A stretch of DNA of 64,000 bases, taken from NCBI RefSeq assembly GCF_013373865.1, contig NC_050473.1, positions 1 to 64,000 on the forward strand. Direction: 5' to 3'. Both the position numbers and the translations under genes were made by a program. Every line of letters begins with the position of its first letter. Positions within the stretch are counted from its first letter, which is position 1. The notes under the pieces were generated by a model, which worked only from the letters and a program-made list of their open reading frames with translations, was not told the DNA's origin and ran no database searches. Source of the stretch: Monomorium pharaonis. Lineage: Eukaryota > Arthropoda > Insecta > Hymenoptera > Formicidae. Shown one piece after another: positions 12,501 through 26,052 of the stretch.

Positions 12501-13299
12501 ATGAAATAATAAAAAAGATATAACTCACTATATATTAATATCATTTTCTCCAATCGCTTCGAGCTCTTCCGGCGTTACATGCAAATTGCCAGGTAAGCGT
12601 GGATTTCGCTTATGAAAGTCTAATTTAGTTATTAACAGTCTTGTGTACAGCTGTATGAGACGACCATAACCCTCTCTGAGGTGTTGCCAGAGCTTCCCGA
12701 TGTCCTCTAACTTGCCGCGATACCGCTGGGAATCAACAATGACCCGGGGATGTCCCTCGCGCAACACCTTGTGCAAAACATGACAAAATTTCCATGCAAC
12801 TATCTGATTCTCCTGCAATGGCTGTCTCAGCATATACGTCCAGAAGATGCAGCCACTCTTCTCTCTATATGTACCAATAATGGCACCTGTTTGCTTATAA
12901 GGAAACTTTTCTTTTTATATATATTAATAATAAATTCTTCGAATGTATTATTTGTATTTTAGACTTTAAAAAAAGGATACTTCTGACATGTTTTTCCTTA
13001 ACTGGCGTTTCCGCCGAGCTTACAGCTTTCCCAATACTAATGCTCTGCAAACAATAAACAATTGTCCGTTTACATGACAAAAATTAGGAGAGATGAATAA
13101 TTCCAGTTTCGTTATCTAAAACTAACGCCAACGTTTTCTTGTTTAAAACTTTTTTAAAAGGGACCCCCGGTGTCATCCACATAATTCCCAGCTCACTCAG
13201 GATATGAGATAATTGTGATATTCCAACATGTATATAGCTCGATCTCTCTTGACTCACCAGTTGATGAAGCTGTTTATCAGTCAGCGGTATTGTGGTCAT
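8799..13299 (-). CDS. Hip1: Huntingtin-interacting protein 1 (HIP1/HIP1R, Sla2 family)
   Basis: Endocytic adaptor linking clathrin and PIP2-rich membrane to actin. Seventeen coding exons, all in phase: 13258-13299, 12981-13044, 12529-12886, 12388-12449, 11996-12270, 11724-11926, 11474-11612, 11316-11403, 11120-11208, 10839-11042, 10578-10758, 10214-10501, 9791-10032, 9561-9713, 9344-9444, 9040-9269 and 8799-8962 (960 aa, family about 1000). The ANTH domain occupies about residues 15-270, with ETPVKEKHVR, WKFCHVLHKVLREGHP and GQCRLAPLI typical of HIP1. A coiled coil follows at about 340-600. The C-terminal talin/THATCH I/LWEQ actin-binding module lies at about 720-950 and ends with QVRILELEQALETERLRL. 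The first coding exon gives only 14 residues and replaces the longer N-terminus of vertebrate HIP1, so an alternative upstream start is possible. The acceptor of the exon ending at 10032 was chosen by phase. Confidence 0.93.
9475..9508. repeat. (TA)n microsatellite in a Hip1 intron
   Basis: Alternating TA run of about 17 units, inside the Hip1 intron between 9445 and 9560. Confidence 0.9.
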
Positions 13300-14890
13300 G
13301 TTGATAGCATAATAAATTCACCGAGAGAAGAGAGAGAAAGGGACAGGCGAAGGCGCACGAACGTATGTAAAACAAGTATCGTCGTCTCGTCAATTCACAG
13401 ATCGGCACGTGTCATTTCCGGACGGACGGACGGACCCACGAATCGTAGACCGCGCGGCTTTTCTCGCGCAGTTGCAGGGTATTATCTGCTAAGCTGTAAA
13501 GTTGAAAATTATTATCGTTACTCGCGTAATTATCACGAAGAAGAGGAGGAGGAGGTGCGTTCTCTCTCGCGTCGCACAAGGGCCACCAAAAGCGGGGGCA
13601 GCGAGGGGCCCCCCTACCGACGAGTTGCTTGACCTCTCGGGTGCGGCGCGTACCTGAAGTCTCCGAGAAGATACGGGCGCAGACCTCGCGCACAAGTCGC
13701 TCGCTCTCTGCTCGCGATCCCCTCGCCGGAACAGCGGGGACAGCATGTTCGCGCGATGACACACACACGTCCGGCCGCCGCCGCTCTGTCCTCTCACGAG
13801 CGTGACAGGAGCCACTCCGCTCCACCCGTGGGTGTCGATGCCACCGTCATATGACAAGCGAATCTGCGAGAACGCAGCGACAGCTCGTCCTTTCCACCGA
13901 ATCTTACGGGCCTGAATTTGTTGTTCCTCTTCTCGTCGTACCCTTTCCGCACGCGACAGCGACTGTCGAGATGACAGATGTGCACAGAAAAGAATTGCAA
14001 TAATAAATAAACCGTATGAACGCGCAACACACCGGAAAGCCGTTCACGAGATACACAGAGCGCACATAGCGCCGTGCCAACGGCGCCACACGGCGGGCGA
14101 GATAAATCTTTAGATAAATTTCTTTTATCGACGCGTTTTACATAATCTTTAAATAAAATCTTTAATATATAAATAAAATATATTTTAAATCAAAACCTGT
14201 TTTTAAGTTTGTTTCGCGAACAAAGAAAAGGGTAGTTTAAAAAAATATGTAAAATCATATACCTATATGATTGTTAATCAAAGAATAATTTACAACAGAA
14301 TACAAATTATTCGAATTTGACACAGGACCTTCTTGTACAATTAATGTTTTAGTGTTTTCAGCTGCTTTAATTTTAATTTAAAATTTTAATAATTTTTTGT
14401 GTTAAAAAATAGATTCCATATAATTGTTAAATAAATTCAATCATTAATTTATTGCACATGGTTTTTGCTTAATCAATTCTCAAATTCTAGAACTATAAGA
14501 TATGTATTTCTTACATACTGCTTCGCAAACAATGTATTAATTATAAAAACAGAAAAAATAACGCATGTAACTTTCTTTTAACAATGAACAAGTTAGCATG
14601 TAATACACATATAAAAGTACACAGCCACTTACTATTATATCGCTTACAATAAAAACATCACCTTCATTTCGTAATATAATAAAATTAATGGATCACAAAT
14701 GTAAATATAGTAAAAGTAACAATAAATATACATAAATGCTCATGAATAAATTTCGAAACTGGACAAACTCGATATCATTTTAATTCGGTAAAAAATTTTT
14801 ATGAAAATATATTGTTTGTAATGCAAATATTCAAGTGAATAAACTATAATGAAGTAAATGAAACGCAGACAATAGTACAATTATCATAAT
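13300..14890. other. Upstream region of Hip1 and 3' flank of Pgm2
   Basis: From 13300 to about 14100 the sequence is GC-rich with many CpGs, fitting the Hip1 promoter and 5'UTR. Both strands carry mirrored Arg/Ser-rich ORFs of up to 137 codons that look like composition artefacts. From 14100 to 14890 it is AT-rich and probably contains the Pgm2 3'UTR. Confidence 0.55.
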
Positions 14891-17800
14891 TTATTCCTCA
14901 CGGGCGATAAGTCCGTTAACTTCTGGTTGAAGAAATTCCGCTACAATCGCCGATACCATTTCGCTGAGAGTGCTTTTTAATTTGCTTAAGTCTCTAAAAT
15001 CAAAATGTTATGAAATGCGATTAAATTTATGTACATGCAACTTTAAAAGTATGCTTTAAAATAATTTAGAATATTATATTAAAATACAATAGAATTAATC
15101 ATTAAAAAATCGAAGAAAGCGAGGTAAAAATAAAAATAAATTCTTGCAAGTAAGATTTGCAAACTTACTCTCCGGGCGATCCACATAATTCATTGTAATA
15201 TTTTATTTTAGGTTCAGTGCCACTGGTTCTTAAAGTAGTAACTAATCCATTTTTGAACGTGAATGTAATCATTTGGCTAGATTTTGACACAGGCAGAACT
15301 GCTTTGTTTTCAGGTTTCATATTGTCATATCCAGTCGTTAAGTCTCGAATGCCATTTATTATATATTTCCCATTAAGAATTCCGCTTGGGTACTGTCAAC
15401 AAATTACATCTTTGTGAGACAAAATACAAGAGATAAAGAAAGAAGAAACAATAAAATTTTATAGTGAGATAAAGTTTTCAAACATTTTAAAAAGAATTTG
15501 TTATTTTTATATGCATGAAAAATTAATGTTATTTTATCTGAAATGATAAGATGCAAGTGAATCTGTTTTTGGAGCAATTAATGTCAACACCCTGATTGAT
15601 ACAGTGAATAGAATTTATCGCAAATACTTACGCCGTACTTATATTTGTTTCTTCCTCAAGAAACGCTGCGAGGTGATATAGCGATAATACTACTGGAATA
15701 AACAAAACGGCAAGAAGCACAGAAGGTAGCAGTGTCAATGATATAACAACCACATTTGCATATTTGTTGTATAAACTGTTTTTTGTCATCTTAACAAGCA
15801 TTGGCAAAAAACAAAGAGAAAAGGAAGGAAATGTAATTAAGAGAATTCTTTTAGAGATAATTTTTCTCGATTGTTAGCGTACGTCAAACATATTAATGCA
15901 CTAAAACACAAATCAATTTGTTAGATATGAAAAAACAAAGTGCGGACCAAGTATAAATCCAAACAAAAATGTTTTCTGATAAGAATAATTTTCGATACAC
16001 ACCACTCTTTACGTTTACATGTTTATTATTATTTTATCACGAGAATTGCGATAAAGCGCCATTGTCGACACAACTGTCATCTACGATGACACATGCAGAA
16101 ATACATTGGTGCGTCGGTTTTATTACACTTTCAAAGCAGTTAGTCAGTTTATGCTACCTCATACATCACATATACTTGTTGACCTTGTAAGCATATATCA
16201 TTAAACACAAATTAGAATACATTAGTCGTTTTATGCGATGTTCATTGTTGTGCGTGCAATAGGAAACTAACTTTATATAATCTGTTACATCTCTATATCA
16301 GATACACTTTTATACAACTTGAAAGATATGAGGTTTTTACACTTGAGAATTGTGATTAGACACACTTGTCAGACAGGTTTTTTTTATAGACGTCTTGAGT
16401 AACGCCTTTGCGAGTTACAGCATACTATGCAATATTAAATTTCTTTATCGAACTTTATGTGATTTATTAAATTTTTCAAAATATTATATGACTTTTTTGT
16501 ATAAATTAAGTTAAAATACGAATGCAATAGATAGCAATTTAAATAATACAAAGTAACATGCAAGTCTTTTCAAATTTCACTTATATAGAAGAAAAGAGAA
16601 TTTTGCTCAAAATATATATTAAAAATTAAAAAATAGCACTTACTGTATTTGATTTGCCCGAATAATTCCTCAGTCGCTCAAATATCGCCTTAATAATATC
16701 TGGGTCATGACATATCCAATAGGAATTATCACTTATATGATGGCCGTATCTACATAAAATATATAGAATCTATTAATCTATTAATACATTTATGTAGAAT
16801 ACTTAAAATTTATTAATACCACGTTAAAATATGTTTCATATTTCACATAAACATAACGTAACGTACTCTTCGTATATCTCTTTCAATTTATCAGATAAAG
16901 TCAATCCTATCGTCTCGAGATAAGCTGCTAATTCAGCTACGCGTACGCCAGCGCTGATACCATCTTTGTCCAAGACCTTAGAACCGCACATAAAACCTAT
17001 AGCTTCCTCATATGCGAACAAGACCTCCTTGTTGTCCTTCATTAATTCTATAGCTTTGTTGCCCATCCATTTGAAACCCGTTAAAGTTTCCTATTGAGAA
17101 ATATTATCATTTAGAACTTATTTTATCTCATTTTTATTGTATAAGTGAATGTCTTAAACACATACAAACCTCAAAATTAAAGCCTTCTTTCTTACCCATT
17201 GAGGCCAAAATTTTGCTGGAAACAGTAGACGCTAACATATATGTCTTACTCATATCAGCATCAGGGTGTAACACTTGATAAGTGTGAGTCATCCACCAAC
17301 CCAGTAACGCGCCAAGTTCGTTTCCAGAGAAGACATACCATTCTCCGCTAAACAAGGATCAAGTACATTTTCATTGTTTATCTATTACAGTTCAATATGA
17401 ATTTATTACGAGTTTGCAAACCTCGATTTCTTTGTTGCACACGCAAGTCTATCAGCGTCAGGATCGTTGGCGAGTATTATAGACGAGTTGCTTCTATTTG
17501 CTAGCTCTATGCTGAGATTCAGAGCACTTTTTCCCTCCTCTGGATTCGGGAATTTCACTGTAGGAAATTCTGGATCTGGCAGCTTTTGCTCTTCTACTGT
17601 TATGAATGGCTAAAAAGAGATAGGGTGATAAGTGTCTGCCTTTCGAGAGTTCTGCTTCTAATACAATTACCATATAAAAATGTTACTTTAAAGTTTGCCG
17701 CCTCAAACGCGGCGGTCATATATTTATCCCCAACACCGTGCATGGCGGTGTATGTAAATTTTAACGTGGTATTTCTATTAACTTCAGGATACAAAACATT

Positions 17801-18718
17801 ATCCTTTAAGTCGCGATAATAATGCTGTATAATATCGTCTCTTGGATCTTTATAATAGGAACTTTCGTAGATTTGGCTCACATCCCACGAGGATTCAAGC
17901 GGCTTAAGATTATTAAGAATGTAGCTTTGAATCTTCTTGTCGTGTGGCGAAATGATTTGGGCCCCATTTTCCCAGTAGACCTTGTATCCATTGTCGTCTT
18001 TGGGATTGTGGGAGGCAGTCACCATAATCCCGGCTGCACACTTGTATCTCAGGATAGTGTAAGGTATAAATGGCGTTGGACAGATTGTGGAAAATAAATA
18101 AACCTTAATACCACTGGCTATGAAGATTGCGGCAGTTAATTCTGCAAACCTAAAAAATTAAATTTTCAATATTACATGTTGAATTGTATCATGAGTTTAT
18201 AATTGGAGTATATAAATAGGAAAAGTATGTAAATACTATTATTTTCACTATTTTAGATACTACCTTTTACTATTGTAACGGCCGTCATATCCTATTGCGA
18301 CACCTTTCTGGGCAACATCAAATATTGTGTCCAATAAATATTTCATTAATCCTTGGCCAGTTTGTACAATGACTAAGTCATTCATTTGACTGTAACCTGG
18401 TCCCATACGGCCTCTGAGACCCGCAGTGCCAAATTCGAGTCTTTTAAGAAACAACTTTGATAATACTTTAATCTGTCTCTTGTCTAAGTACTCCAGTATT
18501 TCATCTTCTGCTTTTAGATCCTACAATATTAAGTACAAAAATTTATAATTATAACTTGAATACATACTATTATTAATATAACTTATTATTATCATATTAA
18601 GAATAAGATATATTCACTGAATCTATTAGCACAGATATCATACCTTGTTCCATTGCAGCCATTCTGTAATCTTATTATCCAAATTAAGGTCACCAGTGTT
18701 TACTGAACGGAGAGCCAT
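14891..18718 (-). CDS. Pgm2: Phosphoglucomutase-2 / phosphopentomutase (PGM2)
   Basis: Cytosolic alpha-D-phosphohexomutase of the PGM2/PGM2L1 branch. It interconverts ribose-1-P and ribose-5-P (and glucose phosphates), linking nucleoside salvage to the pentose phosphate pathway. Nine exons in phase: 18644-18718, 18264-18520, 17687-18149, 17422-17609, 17170-17347, 16867-17090, 16644-16749, 15169-15392 and 14891-14993 (605 aa, close to the family's about 610). Visible active-site parts are the phosphoserine loop TASHNP (Ser157), metal loop DPDADR (314-319), sugar loop EEAIGF (415-420) and phosphate loop RTSGTEPK (552-559). EEAIGF separates it from PGM1, which has a GEESFG-type loop. All four motifs are intact, so it should be active. 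The donor after EIYEE was set at GTACGT so that EEYGHHISD is continuous. The start ATG has a good CC context. Confidence 0.95.
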
Positions 18719-21447
18719 GGTAGCAAACTGCGTTTCAATTTAAACAAGCAAATCAGATTTGATTCCTCTCAATGAGTCCGGTTAATCTGTTTACCAACGT
18801 AGCTCCTTCTCGATAAGCAAAAACTTAAGTCTTAAGTACTCAGAAATGTCGTAAGTACGTCTTAAGTACTGTATCCGTAATAACACCCGTTCCTCCAAAT
18901 TTTCTGTAATGCATACGTAACAAAATACATGGTTTCAAATTACGGGACGGTTATGCAATTGTCGATAACTTTTTGAGATAAGACGCGAAAGAGCGATTGG
19001 CGTACAAAATAACCGGCGATGTAAAAATGTCTTCTCTCTCGTCGCTATCTGATTCGCGTTATCGAAACGGGTGCTTATCTACCAGCAGCAACAAAGAAAA
19101 TTAATCAAGCGCCGTTCCATCGCGAATCGCGGTCTAGGTTACGCTCGGGAGCGCGTAACCTGTACCGCGCAATACGGTCTATTTTTGCGGCATGTGTTTA
19201 CTATTTATTAGACACGCGAAATTATCTCGTCTCGTCACCGGCTACCGCTAATCGAGACGCTCAGCGCGTCGTGCGAATCAGTTTGAATTTACCTCCAATC
19301 TCGATGACTACGTCAAATTGTCAAAGGTCTTCTCTGCGAATGTGAGGACGCCGGTGAGGAGCGGAGGGAAGAGGGATGGCGTCCATCGATAAGGGCAGAT
19401 ACTGCGGCAATGATGTGATCGTCGGATATACGCGCGGTTTTATCGCGCGGTACGACGATGCGCGATATTATTTGCACAATTATGACGGAAACAACCTTGA
19501 CTCCGTTTTCTTTTCTTACTTGACCACGTGGCGTGAATATCTCTCAGCTGCTATACTAAGTTTCACGCGCGTATCGTCCCTCGCAATGTCAACGAAATCG
19601 ATTGTCGCGATATACAATTAATCTATAGATCTCTTTTTTTTTAATTAATCGATTAATTTCACGGGCATGAAAACGCGCAACCAAATGTTGTGCAATGTAA
19701 GACAAAAAAAATTATATATCACGATGTTTTTATTCAATAGAACACGACATATATATTTTACACAATTGGCTTTTGTGTCGCGCTTTAATTTCTAATTTGT
19801 AGCCATGATTGACGATCAAAACTGTTCTTTTATTTTAACGAATTTTTAATTAAAAATATTTAAAAATATTCTTATTATTATATTTACTATTATTATATAA
19901 TATATATACATATGTTTAAATATTTAAATTATTATTATGTCCTTAAATGATCCATATGGGGTACGTACATATAATCAATTTTCAATCTTTTGCTATTTCT
20001 GCAGCCTAAATAAATTTTTCATTACAAAACAATTGTAATTTAAATTAGACTCCAATCACTGACTGAAATGTTATTGAAATTAGCTCCGGATAAATTTTCA
20101 TGACTATAGGCGAGCCTTTTAATTCATCAATTGATCAATGGACGATTTAAAAAACAATTTTGTCTCTTTTCGAGTCTGGAGCAATAAGGCATTATCGACT
20201 GTCGATATAAATATCAGAATGCACCAAATTGCAATTATATTTGTTTGCGGAGCAGTAACGGAAATCGTAATTGATGTACGTAATTTATTATCGCACAGAC
20301 AGGTCGTAAATAAAAGCATATTTATATATGATGCAATAATGTCGTTTACGTCGTACAACATGACGCTGCATTATCCTCACAGTTATCATTTGTGTATATG
20401 ATAATAATTTCACAACTCATCATCTCGAATGAAAATTAAACATTATTCTCCGTCGTATATAATATAAATTTTCTTTCTCTTTACAAGACATAATTTTTTT
20501 AAATATAAAAACGAACGGTTTCAGTAAGAAAAACGAGCATCACATTATACGAGTGACACCACGGACACCACGTATTATAATTTGCGATTCGACGCACGTG
20601 TCACGCATCGATTACCACGTGTAGATGAGGGCTCTGACACCGAAAGCAAAGTGAAGGTCTAGGGCACTCGCGGCCGCGAAAGCGAGTTCCGCATGACCGC
20701 GCGAGAGGGCGCGGAACCCGCCGTGAGGAAACTCGGCAGCACGCAACGCAACAGTGGCAGCTAGACGTATGTTTTCTCCGAGAAGGTGTTTGGAGGTGTT
20801 ACGCCGCGCTACGCGTTCGCGGCATTGACGTCCGTCGGTCGTCCGTCGTCCGTCAACGTCGCGTTTCTCTCGTCTTGGAGTCGGGTAAGATCGCCGCGGT
20901 CGAGAGAACCGCACGTGGCCGTGGCCCACGACGACTTGTCGTCGTCGACCGAAGAGCGGAGAGGCTCGTTCCCCAAGTGCATGTGCATCTGTGTCTCTTA
21001 TGGCCTTCCCCCTCCCGCCGTGCCGATATATCTCTGTTTTTCTCCATGTTATCGTCCTCGCGCGATGATGCCGACGTTGCGCGAATTTTCCGTCGACGTA
21101 GGTCACCCCCGCACGGAGGCCGCGCCGTCCCGTTCGCAGTCCCGCGGATTTTCCGTCGATCCGTTCGTCCCCAGAGTCGAACGGTTTAGTGAGAGATACC
21201 GCTGGATTTTTTTTGCATTCTGCCCTATTTTTAACGAGACACGAGTAAACAACACGGCCTCACACGATTGTTTCGCAAACGCGAGCGCAGCCATTCAATA
21301 CGCTTCTAGGTGGTGATTCAGTAATATGGTTGTAACGCAACGGGAAATATCTCTAATTTCAGATCCAAACGAGCGGAACGCCGTAGATAGTCCAAATAGG
21401 CCTCTGTCGTGCCCACGTCTCTCGGCCACCGAGATCCATCGCTGACC
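18719..21447. promoter_or_regulatory. Divergent upstream region between Pgm2 and ClpX
   Basis: A 2.7 kb interval between two genes read away from each other. The parts near each gene (18750-19400 and 20600-21447) are GC-rich and CpG-containing, with an AT-rich stretch between them. ORFs such as 19376-19621 (+, 81 codons) and 20612-21106 (-, 164 codons) have no recognisable family and occur as antisense pairs, so they are not called. 5'UTR exons of ClpX may be hidden here. Confidence 0.5.
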
Positions 21448-23970
21448 ATGAGCGTGCGTTGCTGCCTGATCAGTGCAGGCCGTTTAGCCTCCTCCAATCA
21501 TGTCACCAGTCATGGTGAATATCGTTTGTAAATCAGCCTTGTCTATCTTGAACATATAGCTAAAATTGTTAGCTGGAGATCTGATGAAAAATGTTTGCGA
21601 TTGCACAGTACACAAAATCGTCAGAGTCGTCGTGGCCAGCAGAGCCTTGACGATCAGTGGCAGCTTGGGCAAGGCCCCAACAGAGCCTACACCACCCTCC
21701 AAAGACACCGTCTCGTCGAGCGGAGCCTCGAGCAATGGTACTGGTGGAGGAAAGAAGAACACGCTCACCTGCCCCAAGTGCGGGGATCCTTGCACTCATG
21801 TCGAGACATTTGTCTGTAAGCAGAATGTTGTTGAATAGGAGTTTGAGGATAGAATCGTGCGATAAATGTGCTCAGATTGCAGAAAAATTATCACAAATGC
21901 TTGCACATTTACATGTTAAGACTTTACATCTACCTCTACTAATGTTACATTCTAATGCAGCGTCTCCCATTTTTACAAATAACACAGCATCCACGAGATT
22001 CGTCAAGTGTGAGAAGTGCCATCATTTCTTCGTTGTGCTGTCGGAAATTGACTCAAAGAGAAGTTTGAAGGAGGCGCTCAGGCCGGAAGATGGTAAACAG
22101 GGGTTCTATAGAAAGCCACCTCCACCTCCGAAAAAGGTAATTAGCTTCAAATATGAATTTACATAATATTTATATGGATAGACTGTTTTCTAAGCAAACT
22201 TAAATACTTAAATTTCAAATATATCTGTTTTAGTTTTAGTACAAAAAACAATTAATATGATATTTGCAGATATTCGAGTACCTGAACAGACACGTTGTGG
22301 GTCAGGAATACGCGAAAAAAGTGCTAAGCGTTGCTGTTTACAATCATTACAAGCGGATTTACAACAATTTGCCAGTTCAAAACTCACAGGCGCAAACTAA
22401 CGTTAACCCGGTCAGCACACAAGAGACAAATCATCCCTTCACACACAGAGGTTCTAAACCACGTAAATAACAATGGCCCAATGTTATAAAGTGTTAAAAT
22501 TGTTGAAATGTGCAATCTGTATATTATAATTAAAATTTTATCATAAAATTGATGTAACATGAAACCAGATCAATTGAAGATCTTGTTCAATAGCAGAATT
22601 GACACAGATTGCTATTTAAAATAGCAATATGTCCAAATTTGCTCCCTCATAAAAAAATAACATTTCATGTGTTTATCATAAAATGTCTTTTTGTTGCAGA
22701 TTTACTGCATATATCAGGCATGGGAAATCCGTTTCCAGGAGTCGGATTTCAACATGCAGTCAATCCAGGAAGCGAGCAAAAGGCGAACAGTCAATCAGCT
22801 CCTGGATCAGCTATATTGGACAGCAAGCAGCATCAACTGAAGCTAGAAAAGAGCAATATACTGTTGCTCGGCCCTACGGGTTCTGGCAAAACGTTACTCG
22901 CGCAAACGATAGCGCAATGCCTAGACGTTCCATTCGCCATCTGTGATTGCACCACTCTCACACAAGCCGGCTACGTTGGCGAAGACATAGAGAGTGTCAT
23001 AGCTAAGCTTCTTCAAGACGCTAATTATGTAGTGGATCGTGCTCAAATGGGTATCGTCTTCTTAGACGAGGTTGACAAGATAGGTGCTATCCCTGGTATT
23101 CATCAGTTGCGTGATGTGGGTGGAGAAGGTGTGCAACAAGGAATGCTAAAGATGTTGGAAGGAACGATTGTAAATGTACCAGAACGAAATAGTTCGAGAA
23201 AGTTACGCGGGGAAATGTTGCAAGTGGATACTACGAATATTCTTTTCGTTGCGTCAGGTGCTTATAACGGTCTAGACAGGTTGATAGCGCGACGCAAATC
23301 GGAAAAATATCTCGGATTTGGCGCGACGCCTGCGGCTGAAAGCCCTGGCAGAAGAGCAGCGACTTTGGCAGACATCGCCAATATGTCACCTTCCACTGAG
23401 AAGGACAATAAGGAGAAGGACATGCTGTTGCAACAGGTGGAAGCGAGAGATCTGATCGACTTCGGAATGATACCTGAATTTGTAGGCAGATTCCCTGTAC
23501 TCGTGCCTTTCCACACCCTTGACAGAGATATGCTAGCGAGAATTCTCACTGAACCAAAAAATGCAATTGTTCCTCAGTACCAGATGTTGTTCTCGATGGA
23601 CAAGGTACAGCTTAATAATTATATTTTCGTAGTAAAATGTCAAGACAAATCTGTCGTTCTACATCGTAACAGTTGTTAATAGCAAATTGTAATAAATTGT
23701 ATTAAATTTTCGTAGGTGGAGCTAACATTTGACGTAGATGCATTGAATGCAATTGCATCTTTAGCAATGGAAAGAAAAACGGGAGCGCGAGGTTTACGAG
23801 CGATAATGGAATCGCTGCTTTTGGAACCTATGTTCGAAGTACCAGGGAGCGATATTGTGTCCGTTCATATTACAGAACAGTGTGTGAAAGGCGCTGAAAA
23901 ACCACAATACGTAAAACGTGACGATAGCAATGATGATGACATTCAACAGGCGCAGCATGTACATAATTAA
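21448..23970 (+). CDS. ClpX: Mitochondrial ClpX, ATP-dependent unfoldase of the ClpXP protease
   Basis: Matrix AAA+ unfoldase that feeds substrates to ClpP. Proposed exons are 21448-21514, 21573-21815, 21988-22136, 22270-22462, 22700-23604 and 23716-23970 (603 aa). The first exon (MSVRCCLISAGRLASSN, good ACCATG context) gives a basic, acid-poor leader typical of a mitochondrial presequence; the 58-nt intron after it was chosen because it restores the frame. The zinc-binding domain has C89, C92, C111 and C114. Then come Walker A GPTGSGKT (275-282), pore loop 1 AGYVGED, Walker B VFLDEVDK, pore loop 2 GGEGVQQG, the ClpP-docking loop KYLGFGA, arginine finger GRFP and sensor 2 GARGLRAIME. All are intact. 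The C-terminus is acidic and ends QHVHN. Exon 1 is less certain than the rest. A diverged partial copy lies at 5451-7443. Confidence 0.93.
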
Positions 23971-24447
23971 CAAATAATTCAAAAATGCGACACTTTAGTA
24001 TAACTGTTTCCTTATCGCTGGGAACAATTTTTAGACGAAAATTAAATTAAAACATTCGCGTAAATTGCTATTTTAATTATTTTATAAAGAACATAATATA
24101 TTCTGCTATATATATGATGTATATTATTTCGTATAAAAATAATGTGAAAACAACGCATATATAATTTTCAAACTGTCCTGTATATTTAGTAGTAGAACAT
24201 TTCTCAAACTAGAATTATTTTTTGCTATAGAGAATTTCTATTTTGGATATCATGTACAATATGGATATATATTGCTGCTTTATTGCATATATCAACATAT
24301 GCGGTTATATATTATATGTTTAATGTATTTCAAAAGGAATGTATTTCTATATATTCCTTCTTTCTGTATACTTTTTTGTTCTCAAAAATATTTGAGTCAT
24401 TTTATAACAGAATATTGTTACAGAATAATAGCAATGTAGACATGAAT
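22041..24447 (+). repeat. Segmental duplication, copy B (parental ClpX locus)
   Basis: The partner of 5454-7885. It includes the 3' part of exon 3 through the stop, plus about 470 bp of 3' flank, with matching intron positions. This copy is taken as parental because only it has the leader and zinc-finger exons. Confidence 0.85.
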
Positions 24448-26052
24448 ACCAGTACGTCTTAAAGATATTTTATTTCATAATAAGATTAATATTGCAAATT
24501 GTAAGTCACGTTTTGCATCTTACTTGGAACGTGTATTATAAATGTTTCTTCCAAAAGAAAGTGTCGCATATAAATATATAAATCGTCAGAATAATGAGAA
24601 TATACAGACCTAATTCTTACTTGAAAATGGAAAAAACAAATAAATTTTGTATTGTTTAATTCATTCGTATTGCAGGAAAAGTCAAAAAAATCATAGCACA
24701 TAATAGCATTCCACATCCAATCAAGTTTTGCATCCTGCTTATGTTTATTGACGGTAACATCGAAAGTAAAACAGCGTTCCATGGAAGTATCTATATACCA
24801 TAGATACTTCATATCTAATAACAAATGTCATAAACATTTTTAAAGAAATTTAAAAAAATGTATATATAGATACATGCGCATTTAATCATATCAGCGTCAT
24901 TAAATCCAATTTGGCAGTATAAATGTTATGTTTCGCGCGGCGAAACAAATCTTATGTAAATTGATTAAATGGACTGGTTTAAGCTACAGAAACGAAAAAG
25001 TCCGATTAATACGAAATTGTAAAAAGCCATATAATAAAGAAAATTTTAATATAACCATTCATAATCAATTTTCGTATATTGTCATGTTAGGATTGTTTGT
25101 AAACAAATTGCTATTGTTTAAGAAAAATTAAGAAAAAAAAAACATTTTTGTAACAATTTTAACAAATACTAAATTCTTTGATAGTGGGAGATGCCAGTTA
25201 TAAATAAAGATGAAGACAGCGAAGAACAATATAAAAAGATTATTTTTATGTCAAAATACATTAGATAGAAGTTTATGTAATATATTGTATATAGTAGTTA
25301 GTCCAGAGGGGAAAGTGTGTCTGTTGTGTGCGAATTATACAAGCATCAATCTGTCTATAGATTATGTATATCTTCGCTAATTATCTAGTATATCGCGCTA
25401 ATTTACTTATTAAAATAAAAGAAGAAAGAAAAAACCAGGCTGTGCAGAATATAACAAGGAGTGAAGTACATTTGCATAGAATCCTTTCCTAATTCTTTCA
25501 CGATGATCTGATATCCTATATAGAGTAATTCTGTATTTGTAATAAATCTGTAATATGCAACTATAATTCATACTTTAATTTATTTATCTTGTAAATAATC
25601 TATAACATGTATATTGACATAATAATCTAATAAATCACGTCACAATTATATTTCATCGAGGGTAGAAAGTACTCACTGAAAACAATTACGTCGTACAAGG
25701 AGTATCTACACAAATATTGTCCATATTTTTACAAAATTCATACTTGACGTTCTAAGAATTTTTAGGTAGAACTCTATTTCTTTCCTTATTTTAATTCGCA
25801 TCAATTGTAAAACATACGATATATATAGAAAACTTGCGTGATCACAGTCCCGCAGATACAAAAAATTTTACCATCAATTACATGGAAAACATGAAACTTT
25901 ATCTGCGACATCTTAATTCATTAAAATGTTCAACAAGTGTGCTTGGAAACTATATTCGTTACAAATTCGATTCTCTATCTTATACAATCATCGACAAAGA
26001 TGAAACAATAAATGATTCCATATATCTTATATTTCTTTTGTTATACGTCTAT
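23971..26052. other. Convergent intergenic region (ClpX / Slc25a46 3' ends)
   Basis: AT-rich. It holds the ClpX 3' flank and presumably the Slc25a46 3'UTR near the right end. A minus-strand ORF of 112 codons (24486-24824) has no recognisable family and contains an internal GTAAGA-like splice signal, so it is left uncalled. A small inverted repeat around 24785-24815 (AAGTATCTATA / TAGATACTT) is visible. Confidence 0.5.

Noticed and set aside
13084..13299. 71-codon ORF (-) as a stand-alone gene
   Set aside because: Its first 14 codons are the Hip1 first exon, followed by a perfect GTGAGT donor; the remainder is intron.
19376..19621. 81-codon ORF (+) starting MASIDKGRYCGND
   Set aside because: Lies in the CpG-rich Pgm2/ClpX divergent region; no recognisable family and no supporting neighbouring exon. 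It could be a 5'UTR uORF.
20612..21189. 164-codon (-) and 104-176-codon (+) ORFs
   Set aside because: Arg-rich antisense pair in GC-rich promoter DNA; typical composition artefact.
21573..21815. Alternative reading frame of ClpX exon 2 starting with MRLHSTQNRQSRR
   Set aside because: The zinc-finger frame (LTCPKCGDPC) is the other one; joining exon 1 at the acceptor before 21573 enters that frame directly.
24486..24824. 112-codon ORF (-)
   Set aside because: No recognisable domain, AT-driven composition, internal splice-like signal and a short inverted repeat; insufficient evidence.
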